Source of the DNA: Flexivirga oryzae
Lineage (GTDB): Bacteria > Actinomycetota > Actinomycetes > Actinomycetales > Dermatophilaceae
DNA: 64,000 bases
NCBI RefSeq assembly: GCF_014190805.1
Contig: NZ_JACHVQ010000001.1
Coordinates: 2,108,001-2,172,000 of the forward strand
Reading direction: 5' to 3'
How positions within the stretch are numbered: the first letter of the stretch is position 1; each line of letters begins with the position of its first letter. This document shows, one piece after another, positions 8,265 to 17,417 of this stretch. The position numbers and the translations under genes are program-made. The notes under the pieces are model-generated. The model was given only the letters and a program-made list of their open reading frames with translations. It was not told the DNA's origin and searched no databases.

Positions 8265-8954
8265 TCAATTGAAGCGGGGCTTACGCAGCTGACTCAGCGA
8301 CTCCTCCTTATGAACTCGTTCGTCATGGCCAATCTGACGGAACAGATCGGCCAGGGACTCGAAGGAGCCATAGTCGACGGTGAAGGTGGACTCGTACGGG
8401 GTGGATTCCCACTCCGGGTGCTCACTGACCAGCGTCATGTATTCATGTTCGGCGTGATCCTCGAAGTCCGCGTTGAGCACGTGTGACGCAGCCGGCCGAA
8501 CTACGAACAGCAGCCACGAGAGCTGATACTAGAAGAAGGCGATGCCCTGTGGGACCCAGTAGTACTTCAAACGTGACTCTTGGAAGCCGGATTGCGAGAT
8601 CAGCTCCTCGAGAATGAGTAGATGCCACTGCTCGTTGTCCTGCTGCGCCCGGGACTCGAGCACTCGGTCATGGATACGCCGCGCCATCCCGGTCTGCTGA
8701 TGCACCTGAGTGACGGCAATGTATGCGACCTGCTCCCACGACTGATCAGGGACCCGAGCGACGAGTTCAAGCATCTTGAATTTCGACAGGGTTCGCCGGC
8801 GCCCATACAGTACATCCAGCAGTGAGAACAGCCCGCGTGCCGCGATGCCATACCGTCGTCGGGGCGACGCTAGCGTCTCCCGTTGAGCGGCGACCAATGC
8901 GTCATGGTCCAGATGCGGAGGGGCGAACATTGAATCTGTTTCAGTCATTGACAA
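8265..8954 (-). pseudogene. Alternative-oxidase-like diiron protein interrupted by an in-frame TAG
   Basis: Codons 1-141 and 143-229 are in the same frame, separated only by TAG at 8529-8531. The joined protein has the diiron pattern of alternative oxidases: MLELVARVP near residue 61 (like the LETVAxVPG segment, Glu63), NEQWH (Glu108, His111; like NERMH), FEDHAEHEY (165-172; like LEEEAxH) and HDERVH (Glu212, His215; like DExxH). A hydrophobic stretch (YQLSWLLFVV) follows the stop, as expected for the membrane-embedded helices. The 229-residue length fits bacterial members. These enzymes oxidise quinol with O2 without pumping protons. The family call is by motif only. Confidence 0.68.
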
Positions 8955-9356
8955 CCTCCATCAATGGGCTGCCCAACCTCACGCCGCCGTCGGCAGTGGG
9001 TAGCTAGCCCGAAAGTGCCATGCAGAGTTGCACAGTGTTTCCCTCGCGTGCCAGGTCTGTTTCGAGATGCTGAACCACAACGCAGTGTCCTGCAGGTCAG
9101 CAAGCACCCACGAAATTTCCCGGTGCCCTGGTCCGACCAAAGAATGCCTCACCCGACGCCCTAGGTGGCTGGTGTTGAACAGCTGCGTGTGGGTGAGGAT
9201 GGTCGGCTGGGGTAGATCAGGTCACCGCGTGGGGCTGAGGCTGGCCGAGCGCGGCTGGTCGCCGGGCGGGACTGATGACGCTGGCCAGTCGAGTACGCCG
9301 GCTTGAGGGCGGATATGACGGCCAGGTAAGGGGTTTCGAGTCTGATCCTGGTGTTA
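8955..9356. other. Stretch without a recognisable gene
   Basis: About 400 bp lie between the start of the alternative-oxidase-like gene and the end of the IS1182-type transposase gene. The first part should hold the promoter of the oxidase gene. No coding sequence with family-like composition was seen. The segment next to 9357 probably contains the terminal part of the insertion sequence, but I could not define a convincing terminal inverted repeat. Confidence 0.4.
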
Positions 9357-10949
9357 TCAGGCGGTCGCTGCCCATCCTTGACCGGTCGTGAACGTCACGG
9401 CGAGCACACTCAGGCGTACGAGGTTGACCGCGGCGGCCAGCAGGGAGAAGTCAGCGGCAACCTTCGTCGTGCCGCGGACCCGTGCCCTGCGCCCGCCGTG
9501 CTTGCGGCGCATCAGGTGCCCGATCTTGCGTTCGACCTTCGGGCGGGTAGCCCGGTAGTCGGCCACCCATCCCGGGTCCTGTTGCCGCCCGCGGGCATCG
9601 GTCAGCTGCCGTTCATAGGCGCCGACCTTGATGGTGCGGCCCTTCGCGGAGGTAGTGCACTGCTCCCGTAGCGGGCACTCGGCACACGCCGCCCCGAAAC
9701 GTGCCGTGCCGGCACCACCCTTCCCGCGCCGGATCGGCGAGACTTGCCCCGCCGGGCAGGTCACCGTGTCAGCGTCCAAGTCCACCTCGAACTCGTCCTT
9801 GGCGAACAGGCCACCAGTATTGGACGGCGACTGGGTCTTGCACTTGTCATCGATCCCGGCAGCCTCCAGCAAGTCGTGGATCGGCCCAGTCCCGTACGCG
9901 TTATCCCCATACACGCCAGGCTCATCCGCGTCGCCGTGATCGCCGGCATCGTGATCGTCGGTGTCGAGGAGATCAGCGATCAGGTCTTGTGCGGCCGCGG
10001 CATCACCGGTGTTGCCCGGGGTCACGCCGGTAGCGGTGATGATCTCACTGTCCGGGTCGAGGCCCAGGTGCCCCTTGTACCCGTCGAAGGAGCGTGCGGC
10101 GGTCTTGTGCCCGTGCCGGGCCTGCGGGTCGACCGTGGAGATCACCCGATCCTTGGCGACCCGCCGCGCGATCGCGAACACCCCGTCAGCGTCTTGTTCC
10201 AGGTCCTGCCCCAGCACGGTGGCCAGCAACTGCCCCGCCGCGGCCACCGGTTCACTGACCGTCCGCCCCTCCAACACGGCCAGGGCGGCCATCCCGTCCC
10301 GAGCCAACTCATCGACCAACACCGCCCGGGCGACCTGGTCGTCCCAGTCACAGGCCGGTTTCCCCGCGCCCACGTAGTCATCATCACGGGCCAGCACGTC
10401 CCGGACCCGCGCCCCCAACTGCGCATCACACGCCTTGAGCAGCCCACGGATCGCCGACCGGATCAACGTGACCGTGTCCATCGTGGCGACCGCGTCATAC
10501 AACGGGGTGGAGTCCAGCACCCGTTTACGCCCGACCAGTCCGGCAGCCTTGGCCACCTGCAGCACGGCATCGAAGATCCGGTCCGGCGCATCCGAGGCGG
10601 CCAGCCGGGCCCGCATATCAACCAGCACCGTGTGCACGAATCCCGGGTAATCGAAGTCCAGCCCGCCCGCCGCGTACTTCCACCGGGCGTCGAACGCGAA
10701 CCGGTCGACCGCTTCCCGGTCACTGCACCCCTCGAAACGTTGCAACACCATCACCACCGCCACGATCATCGGCGGTACCGACCGGCGACCAACATCGGTG
10801 AACAAGTCCGCGAACATCTCGTCCGGGAACAACCGGTGGCACTGCCGGTGCAACAACCCGTAGATCGAGTCTTCGCCGATCCGCGGCTCGCAGAACGCGG
10901 TCGTCGAACGGAACAAATCAGCCTGGCTCGGAGTCACTCCCAACGTCAC
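9357..10949 (-). CDS. IS1182-family transposase
   Basis: The protein has the layout of IS1182-type DDE transposases: an N-terminal helical domain with GEDSIYGLLHRQCHRLFPDE and DREAVDRFAFDARWKYA, the catalytic segment VLDSTPLYDAVA, YKGHLGLDPDSEIITATGVT, VYGDNAYGTG, a cysteine-rich insert (CPAGQVSPI, CAECPLREQC) and a basic tail with KVERKIGHLMRRKHGGRRA. I prefer GTG 10949, which has GGGAGG eight bases upstream, over ATG 10994. The reading frame appears intact. Element ends were not resolved. On the right it is followed within 70 bp by an IS630-type element that may have cut into its left terminus. Confidence 0.85.
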   Translation of the reverse strand: MTLGVTPSQADLFRSTTAFCEPRIGEDSIYGLLHRQCHRLFPDEMFADLFTDVGRRSVPPMIVAVVMVLQRFEGCSDREAVDRFAFDARWKYAAGGLDFDYPGFVHTVLVDMRARLAASDAPDRIFDAVLQVAKAAGLVGRKRVLDSTPLYDAVATMDTVTLIRSAIRGLLKACDAQLGARVRDVLARDDDYVGAGKPACDWDDQVARAVLVDELARDGMAALAVLEGRTVSEPVAAAGQLLATVLGQDLEQDADGVFAIARRVAKDRVISTVDPQARHGHKTAARSFDGYKGHLGLDPDSEIITATGVTPGNTGDAAAAQDLIADLLDTDDHDAGDHGDADEPGVYGDNAYGTGPIHDLLEAAGIDDKCKTQSPSNTGGLFAKDEFEVDLDADTVTCPAGQVSPIRRGKGGAGTARFGAACAECPLREQCTTSAKGRTIKVGAYERQLTDARGRQQDPGWVADYRATRPKVERKIGHLMRRKHGGRRARVRGTTKVAADFSLLAAAVNLVRLSVLAVTFTTGQGWAATA

Positions 10950-11018
10950 AGGCCAATCCTCCCGAACCCAGCACCAAGCAACACGGACCGCCACGCCACG
11001 AAAAACACCAGCGACCTA

Positions 11019-12151
11019 GTGTCGTCCGCCGTAAATTCATTGAATAATTGGTATGATGGGGCATGCCTTCTGCGGGTCGTCCAAAAGTGTTGTTGGAATT
11101 GACGATTGGCGAGCGTGAGCAGTTGGGTCGGTGGGCTCGACGGCGGAAGTCGTCGCAGGCGTTGGCGTTACGGTCGCGGATCGTGTTGGAGTGCGCGGAC
11201 GGGCACACGAACAAGGTGGTCGCGGCCCGGTTGGGGATCAGTCAGCCGACGGTGGGTAAGTGGCGGTCCCGGTTCGTTGAGCACCGCTTGGACGGGCTGG
11301 TTGATGAGCCTCGGCCGGGTCGGCCGGCGACGATCACGCCCGAGCAGGTCGAGGACGTGCTGGTCGCGACGTTGGAGTCGACACCGGAGCACGCGACGCA
11401 CTGGTCGCGGACGAAGATGGCTGAGAAGTCGGGGCTGTCACCCTCGACGATCGGGCGGATCTGGAAAGCGTTCGGGCTGCAACCGCACCGGGCCGACGGG
11501 TTCAAACTGTCCAATGACCCGTTGTTCGTGGAGAAGGTCTACGACATCGTCGGCCTGTACCTGGACCCGCCCGAATCCGCCGTTGTTCTCAGCGTCGATG
11601 AGAAGAGTCAGGTGCAGGCGTTGGCGCGGTCTCAACCCGCGTTCCCGATGATGCCGGGCATGCCCGAACGCCGTACTCACGACTACGTGCGGCATGGCAC
11701 CACCACCTTGTTCGCCGCGATGAACGTGGCCGACGGCACCCTCATCTCCGCGACGCACCGCCGCCATCGGGCCACCGAGTTCAAGAAGTTCCTGGCCACG
11801 ATCGACCAGAACGTGCCCGCCGGGTTGGACGTGCACGTCATCTGCGACAACTACGGCACCCACAAGCACCCGACCATCAAGAAGTGGTTGACCGCTCACC
11901 CCCGCTTTCAGATGCACTTCACCCCGACCTACTCCTCGTGGATCAATCAGGTCGAAAGACTGTTCGCCGAAGTCACCCGCGACCTACTGCAACGCTCCGA
12001 CCACCGCAGCGTGCAAGCCCTGGAGAAAGACCTACGCGAGTGGGCGAAGGCCTGGAACAAGAACCCGAAGCCATTCATCTGGACCAAAACCGCCGAGGAG
12101 ATCCTCGCCTCACTCGGAAGGTTTCTTCAACGAATTAAGGACGGAGGACAC
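11019..12151 (+). mobile_element. Complete IS630-type insertion sequence
   Basis: The left end reads GTGTCGTCCGCCGTAAATTC and the right end, read inward on the other strand, GTGTCCTCCGTCCTTAATTC. These are terminal inverted repeats of about 30 bp with few mismatches. The element is bounded by TA at 11017-11018 and 12152-12153, the dinucleotide target duplication expected of IS630/Tc1-mariner elements. It is 1133 bp and carries one transposase gene. Confidence 0.9.
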
Positions 12152-12154
12152 TAG
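11063..12154 (+). CDS. IS630-family transposase
   Basis: The 363-residue protein has an N-terminal helix-turn-helix (VVAARLGISQPTVGKWRSRF) and winged segment, then the DDE catalytic core: VLSVDEKSQ, HVICDNYGTHK and SSWINQVERLFAEVTRDLL, with a tail KTAEEILASL. The reading frame is intact, so the element may be active. The protein ends DGGH just at the inverted repeat tip. Its stop codon TAG (12152-12154) is made of the target TA plus one flanking G, so the stop is supplied by the insertion site and not by the element. Confidence 0.92.
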   Translation: MPSAGRPKVLLELTIGEREQLGRWARRRKSSQALALRSRIVLECADGHTNKVVAARLGISQPTVGKWRSRFVEHRLDGLVDEPRPGRPATITPEQVEDVLVATLESTPEHATHWSRTKMAEKSGLSPSTIGRIWKAFGLQPHRADGFKLSNDPLFVEKVYDIVGLYLDPPESAVVLSVDEKSQVQALARSQPAFPMMPGMPERRTHDYVRHGTTTLFAAMNVADGTLISATHRRHRATEFKKFLATIDQNVPAGLDVHVICDNYGTHKHPTIKKWLTAHPRFQMHFTPTYSSWINQVERLFAEVTRDLLQRSDHRSVQALEKDLREWAKAWNKNPKPFIWTKTAEEILASLGRFLQRIKDGGH

Positions 12155-12546
12155 GGAACCATTGAGAAGGTAGGCCCGACTGGTGGATGAGAGTTATCGC
12201 GCTGGCGCGCTCGATCAGCGGAGCACTCCATTGAACGCGCGCTCACTGGCCTTAATCTCAGGAGCCTTTGCAGAACCCAAAAACGTTCATCCTCAACGAA
12301 ATTCAGCATGTCCCTGACTCGTTCCAGGGGCGTTCTCACGCAGGGGAGATCTGCCCGTGACACGTGTGCTGGACTAGGGCAACACGCAAGACCTATGCAG
12401 CATCCGGACTTGTCGGCACCCTGCATGCACGTGTGCGGCGTACTGTCCGCGGCATGGGTCGCACAGTCGGTGGTGTAGCTGAGGTGCTTCCGTATTGCCG
12501 AAAACTCGCATCCGAGCTGTCGCGTAGCATCAACGAGAGGGCCAAC
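12154..12546. other. Stretch without a recognisable gene upstream of lipA
   Basis: About 390 bp separate the IS630 end from the lipA start. An open frame continues upstream of lipA to 12364, but its residues do not resemble the N-terminus of lipoate synthases, so I treat this as the leader and promoter region. Nothing else was recognised. Confidence 0.4.
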
Positions 12547-13581
12547 GTGACTGTCGCACCTGAAGGCCGCAAGATGCTGCGCGTCGAGGCGCGCAACGCC
12601 GAGACGCCGATCGAGCGCAAACCGGCCTGGATCCGCACGACCGCGAAGATGGGCCCGGCATACACCGGCCTGCACGAGCTGGTGAAGAGCCAGGGCCTGC
12701 ACACGGTCTGTCAGGAAGCCGGCTGTCCCAACATCTTCGAGTGCTGGGAGGACCGCGAGGCGACGTTCCTCATCGGCGGTGACGTGTGCACCCGCCGCTG
12801 CGACTTCTGCGACATCGCGACCGGCAAGCCGACCGAGCTCGACATGGACGAGCCGCGCCGGGTCGCCGAGTCGATCCGGGAGATGAACCTGCGCTACTGC
12901 ACGGTGACCGGTGTCGCCCGCGACGACCAGCCGGACGGTGCCGCCCGGTTGTATGCCGAGACGATCCGCCAGATCCACGCGCTGAACCCGAACACCGGCG
13001 TGGAGATCCTGCCGCCCGACTTCGGCGCCAAGCCCGAGCTGGTCGGCCAGGTCTTCCAGGCCGGCCCGGAGGTGTTCGCGCACAACCTGGAGACCGTGCC
13101 GCGCATCTTCAAGCGGATCCGCCCCGCCTTCACCTACGAGAAGTCGCTGCGGGTGCTCACCATGGCCAAGGAGTTCGGGCTGATCACCAAGTCCAACCTC
13201 ATCCTGGGCATGGGCGAGGAGGACCACGAGGTGGAGCAGGCGATCCGCGACCTGCACGACGCCGGCTGCGACATCCTCACCATCACCCAGTACCTGCGCC
13301 CCTCCCCCAAGCACCACCCGATCGACCGCTGGGTCAAGCCGCAGGAGTTCGTCCGCTGGTCGGACTTCGCCTACGAGCTGGGCTTCCTCGGCGTGATGGC
13401 CGGGCCGCTGGTGCGTTCGTCGTACCGGGCGGGCAAGTTGTATGCCGGGGCGATGGCCGAACTCGGCCGCGAGCTGCCCGAGCACCTGGCCCACCTCGCC
13501 GAGGCGTCGTCCTCCCCCGCCCGGCAGGAGGCCGCCGCGCTCGTGGCCATCGCCACGGAGCGATCCGATGACGCACGTTGA
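12547..13581 (+). CDS. lipA: Lipoyl synthase
   Basis: LipA is a radical-SAM enzyme that inserts two sulfurs into octanoyl groups on lipoyl domains. The auxiliary cluster cysteines (Cys55, Cys60, Cys66 in VCQEAGCPNIFEC) and the radical-SAM CxxxCxxC (Cys81, 85, 88 in VCTRRCDFCDI) are all present, as is the C-terminal MAGPLVRSSYRAGKL segment with the SSY motif. GTG 12547, preceded by GAGAGG, gives 344 residues, normal for the family. No lipB lies beside it. Its position next to genes for two lipoyl-bearing proteins (aceF and lpd) suggests a dedicated copy for that complex. Its end overlaps ndh by 14 bases. Confidence 0.93.
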   Translation: MTVAPEGRKMLRVEARNAETPIERKPAWIRTTAKMGPAYTGLHELVKSQGLHTVCQEAGCPNIFECWEDREATFLIGGDVCTRRCDFCDIATGKPTELDMDEPRRVAESIREMNLRYCTVTGVARDDQPDGAARLYAETIRQIHALNPNTGVEILPPDFGAKPELVGQVFQAGPEVFAHNLETVPRIFKRIRPAFTYEKSLRVLTMAKEFGLITKSNLILGMGEEDHEVEQAIRDLHDAGCDILTITQYLRPSPKHHPIDRWVKPQEFVRWSDFAYELGFLGVMAGPLVRSSYRAGKLYAGAMAELGRELPEHLAHLAEASSSPARQEAAALVAIATERSDDAR

Positions 13582-14848
13582 GTCCCCGCGGCGGCCGCGT
13601 GTAGTGGTGGTCGGTGGCGGCTTCGGCGGACTCTCCGTTGTCCGAGGTCTGCGTGACACCGACGTCGACATTACGTTGGTGGACCGGCACACCTTCAACA
13701 CGTTCCAGCCACTCCTCTACCAGGTCGCGACCGGCAGTCTGAATCCTGGCGACATCACCTGGTTCCTCCGCGCCGTCCGGTCTCGGCAACCGAACGTGCA
13801 GTTCGTCCAAGGCTCCGTGGGCGGAATCCAGCACAGCGCCAGGCAGATCCAGCTCGACGATGGCCGCCGGTTGTCCTTCGATTACCTGGTCCTCGCGACC
13901 GGGGTCACGGCGAACTTCTTCGGAACACCCGGTGCTGCGGAGCACTCGATGCCGCTGTACACGCGGGAGCAGGCGCTCGCCCTCCGGGACCGCGTGTTTG
14001 CCGGCCTGGAGGACGCGGCCGCCAATCATCGCGACCGAGACCTGCGGATGATCATCGTAGGTGGCGGCCCGACCGGGGTCGAGACGGCGGGAGCGTTGGC
14101 TGAGATGCGGAACAAGGACATCCCCGTCATCTACCCCGAGCTCGATCCGCGGCGGGTTCACGTGACGCTCGTCGAAATGGCGCCCCATCTACTGGCATCG
14201 TTCAAGCCGGCCAGCAGAGCGTATGCCGCCAGCTCGCTACGGCGTATCGGCGTCGACCTGCGGCTGAACACCACCGTGTTACGGGTCGAGCCCGAGGGCG
14301 CGGTCGTCGGTCAGGGTGACGTCATACCTGCAGCCACGGTGGTTTGGGCGAGCGGGGTGATCGCGCGAGCTGAGGTAGCCGGGTGGGGGCTGCCACAACG
14401 AGACGGCGGACGGATTGCGGTCGATCACCACTTGCGCGTGAAGGACCACGATCGGGTCTTCGCTGTTGGCGATGCAGCCATCGGTGACGGCGTCCTGGCA
14501 CTTCCGCAGCTTGCGCAGCCGGCCGTCCAGGGCGGCCGACATGTTGCGGCCTTCATCCGGGCCGACGTTCTCGGGCAGGTGATCGATCCGTTGCGCTACA
14601 AAGACAAGGGCATCCTCGCAACAATCGGTCGCAGTTCGGCGGTTGCGGAGGTAGCGCACCTTCCGCGTCTGCAGGGTTTCCCTGCCTGGATGATCTGGAA
14701 CGCGGTACACGTTGCGACGTTGCTCGGCGGCCGGAACCGGATGTCGACGATGGCTAATCTCACCACCAAACACCTCGCGTGGAATCACACCCACAACGCG
14801 ATTGTTGGGCATACTCACGCGCCGACGCAGCAGTCCGCCGCTTCCTAA
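13568..14848 (+). CDS. ndh: Type II NADH dehydrogenase (NDH-2)
   Basis: The 426-residue flavoprotein has two dinucleotide-binding folds: VVVVGGGFGGLSVVRGL at the N-terminus and MIIVGGGPTGVETAGALAE mid-protein. Also visible are FNTFQPLLYQVATGSLNPGD near the first fold, VVWASGV and HDRVFAVGDAA with the FAD-contact Asp, and ALPQLAQPAVQGG. NDH-2 passes electrons from NADH to quinone at the membrane face without pumping. Translation is coupled to lipA by a 14-base overlap. Beside the pyruvate dehydrogenase genes it could re-oxidise the NADH that complex makes. Confidence 0.9.
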   Translation: MTHVESPRRPRVVVVGGGFGGLSVVRGLRDTDVDITLVDRHTFNTFQPLLYQVATGSLNPGDITWFLRAVRSRQPNVQFVQGSVGGIQHSARQIQLDDGRRLSFDYLVLATGVTANFFGTPGAAEHSMPLYTREQALALRDRVFAGLEDAAANHRDRDLRMIIVGGGPTGVETAGALAEMRNKDIPVIYPELDPRRVHVTLVEMAPHLLASFKPASRAYAASSLRRIGVDLRLNTTVLRVEPEGAVVGQGDVIPAATVVWASGVIARAEVAGWGLPQRDGGRIAVDHHLRVKDHDRVFAVGDAAIGDGVLALPQLAQPAVQGGRHVAAFIRADVLGQVIDPLRYKDKGILATIGRSSAVAEVAHLPRLQGFPAWMIWNAVHVATLLGGRNRMSTMANLTTKHLAWNHTHNAIVGHTHAPTQQSAAS

Positions 14849-14906
14849 CCTGTGCAGCTACAGACACTGCCACAAACTACCGCGGAGCCGATTCGGCGAC
14901 GACGCT

Positions 14907-15641
14907 TCAGGAGGTGGCTTGCCCTGCGGTCGCCAACTTTCCATGGAAGCTACGGATGTGATCGTCGATTGCTTGGGCGGCTCGTTCGGGCTGACGATCA
15001 CGGATCAGGTGCAGGATGTTGCGGTGCTGGCTCTGCAGCGTGGTTGCCGTCTCCCGCCAGTCGGGAACATGCTGAAATCCGTTCAGAACCAGTGGACGAA
15101 TGGACTCCCGGACTGCGGCCGTCAGCGTGCGGATCAGCTCGTTCCCCGAGCATGAGGCCAGCTCGACGTGGAACTGAGTGTCGAGCTCGTTGAATTCGAA
15201 AGGTGTCAGTTCGGGGTTGTCCATGGCAGTAACGAGCTGAGCCGCAGCATCGATTCGTGGGTTCTGCGGCTCGAGGGAAGCATCGGCGACACTCGCCCGC
15301 TCGAGCATCACTCGAGCTTCGAGGATGTCGGAGAGCTGATAGCCACCCAGCGCCAAGTGCAAACGCAGCATCCGGCCAACTGCCTCGGTCGGATCCGTCG
15401 TGACGACCGCGCCCGAGTCCGGCCCGCGCCCGGTGTGCGCGGTCAAGAGCCCGAACGCCTCCATGATCCGCAGGGCTTCGCGCACCGCCGAACGGCTCAC
15501 CCCAAGGGCAGCGGCCAGCTGACGCTCTCCGGGCAGCCGTTCCCCGGCGTGCAAATCCCCTGCCATCACCTGTTCTTCAATCCGCTCCAGCACGAGCTCG
15601 TGCGTCCGGGGCTGCCGTACCGGTTCCCAGGAAGTGCTCAT
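14907..15641 (-). CDS. GntR-family regulator, FCD (FadR/LldR/PdhR) type
   Basis: The N-terminal winged helix is typical: LVLERIEEQVMAGDLHAGER, LPGERQLAAALGVSRSAVRE and ALRIMEAFGLL. The C-terminal FCD domain shows LSDILEARVMLE, FNELDTQFHVELA with conserved Asp/His metal ligands, and SQHRNILHLIRDRQPERA. FCD proteins commonly sense lactate, pyruvate, glycolate or acyl-CoA. The position at the end of the aceE-to-phaC run and near lctP-lutABC suggests control of lactate, pyruvate or PHB genes. I start at ATG 15641 just downstream of a perfect TGGT-CAT-ACCA operator, which suggests autoregulation. Confidence 0.88.
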   Translation of the reverse strand: MSTSWEPVRQPRTHELVLERIEEQVMAGDLHAGERLPGERQLAAALGVSRSAVREALRIMEAFGLLTAHTGRGPDSGAVVTTDPTEAVGRMLRLHLALGGYQLSDILEARVMLERASVADASLEPQNPRIDAAAQLVTAMDNPELTPFEFNELDTQFHVELASCSGNELIRTLTAAVRESIRPLVLNGFQHVPDWRETATTLQSQHRNILHLIRDRQPERAAQAIDDHIRSFHGKLATAGQATS

Positions 15642-15663
15642 TGCGCCGTCTCCTCTGTGCGTA

Positions 15664-15674
15664 TGGTCATACCA
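15664..15674. promoter_or_regulatory. FCD-GntR operator (TGGTCATACCA)
   Basis: TGGT-CAT-ACCA is a perfect odd palindrome that matches the known TNGTNNNACNA consensus of FadR/LldR/PdhR-type regulators. It lies 22 bases upstream of the GntR gene start, as for an autoregulatory site. I looked by eye for the same consensus upstream of the lactate permease gene and did not find a full match there. Confidence 0.7.
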
Positions 15675-15920
15675 CTCTATCGTCCGACCACAAAGAGGGT
15701 CTACCACATCTCAGAATATGAGCCACGTTCGGGCGAACGGCTTGATCACCGTCGAATCAAAGTGCCAGCGATCCGCCGTGCACACGCGGGAATCGTCGAC
15801 GCCATCCAGTGTCGATTGCGGCGTACGAGCCCTGGTGACCAAGCGGCCGGGCCATGTCAGGGGGCAAACACCGCACGAATGCAGAACAGGCTCAGGGACG
15901 GCCCAGCCGCCGCTACCCGG

Positions 15921-17374
15921 TCATCCGGCTCCGAAGACGTAAGTACCGGGGGCAGGGGCGAGCGGGCGATACCTGCGGTTGCCCAGGCTCGGGGGTTTGC
16001 GCTGCCCACCGGAACGCGCAGCCGACCAGGCCGTCCAGTCCTCCCACCAGGAGCCGGTCCGTCGCGTCGCGCCCGCCAGCCAGACCTCCGCGTCCGGCGA
16101 GTTCTTCTCGTTGGACTGGAACCATGCCTTGGGGGTCGGCGGGTTGACAACGCCCGCAATGTGCCCCCCGGACGACAGCACGTAGCGCACATCCCCACCG
16201 AATAGGGCTGTCGCCCGATATGACGCCTTCCACGGCACGATGTGGTCGTTGATCGCCCCGACCACATAGGCATCGCAGGTAATGTCGTGCAGATCCAGCC
16301 TGCGGCCCCCGAGTTCGTATTCGCCGCGTGCCAGCTGATTCTCGCCATACAGCGACCTCAAGTAGTGCGAATGCATCGCTGCCGGCATCCGAGTGCTGTC
16401 ATCGTTCCACGCCAAAATGTCGAACGGGCGTGCTTCCTCGCCCATCATCCACCGTGACACGACGTAGTTGAAGATCAGGTCGTTGGAGCGCAATTGGTCG
16501 AACATCCGTGACATGTCCTCGGCAGGCAGATACCCGCGTTCCGCCATCCGCTTGTCGATTTTCGCGAGTGTGTCCGGGTCGACCGCGACGGCGAGGATGC
16601 CAGGGTCGGAGTAGTCCAGCTCCGTATTCAACAGCGTTAGCGACGAAATCGGACTGGTCTCGTCTTGTGCGAGGTAGGCCGTCGTCATTGCTGCGAGTGC
16701 ACCACCCAGACACAGCGCGACGAGGTCGACTCGATCGGAACCGGTCACCGCCTGGACGATCGACAACGCCGTCAAGGGCCCCTGCTGCAGGTAGTCGTCC
16801 ATCTGCAACGCGCTCATGGACTCGTCAGGGTTTCGATACGAGATGGTAAACACGGTGCGGCCGTGCTGGACGGCCCACTCGATAAGACTGCGCCCGGGCG
16901 CCAGGTCCATCACGTAGTACTTGTTGATCCACGGCGGCACCATCAGGATCGGGACCTCGCTGACCGTTTCGGTCTGCGGACGGTATTGCATGACTTCGAT
17001 CAACTCACCCCGGTAGATGACCTCCCCGGGAGTCGCGGCCAAGTCCTGTCCAAGGGTGAACTTCGACCGGTCCACCTTGAGCGGCATACCACCTCGATGC
17101 AGCAGGTCGTCCACTGCGAACGACGCACCTCTTGCGAGACTGCGTCCGCCGGTCTGGATAGCCCGCTCGAGCACATCGGGATTTGTCAGCGGGCTGTTCG
17201 GGGCCCGTCGAGACCGATGCCCACAGCCCGCGCGGCCGCAACGGCCGGCAGTTGGGCAGACTGCAACACAGCCCGCCCAACTGCCGTACTCAGCTGCACC
17301 GGTCGTCCGGCGGCGCGGAAGAGGACCTTGGCTGCGGCCGGGATAATTCCCAACGGATCCGGATCTGTCGCCAT
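15921..17374 (-). pseudogene. phaC: Polyhydroxyalkanoate synthase with a one-base frameshift
   Basis: PhaC polymerises 3-hydroxyacyl-CoA. The catalytic Cys lies in VDLVALCLGGAL, the Asp in NDHIVPW and the His in SGGHIAGVVNPP; PPWINKYYVMDLAPGRSLIE and TISYRNPDESM are also family segments. These are in the frame that opens at 17174. The N-terminus (MATDPDPLGIIPAAAKVL, ATG 17374 with a GGAAGAGGGAG site) is in another frame that stops at 17186. One added C in the run at about 17200-17206 would join them through GPPNSPLTNPDVLERA. So the gene is frameshifted at a G/C run, either truly or by sequencing error. Restored length is about 484 residues. Confidence 0.85.
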
Positions 17375-17417
17375 CGCTCCAACTCCCTCTTCCTTACCGA
17401 ATGACATAGTCCCGCAC

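Noticed and set aside
8529..8531. UAG read as pyrrolysine or a recoding site in the oxidase-like gene
   Set aside because: No pyrrolysine genes are visible, and no stem-loop or conserved context for recoding was seen; a nonsense change is simpler.
9744..11102. Long rightward open frame opposite the IS1182-type transposase
   Set aside because: Antisense to an intact transposase gene; no family motifs.
12151..13701. Long leftward open frame of about 516 codons opposite lipA
   Set aside because: It lies antisense to a fully convincing lipoate synthase and has the low-complexity composition of a GC-rich shadow frame.
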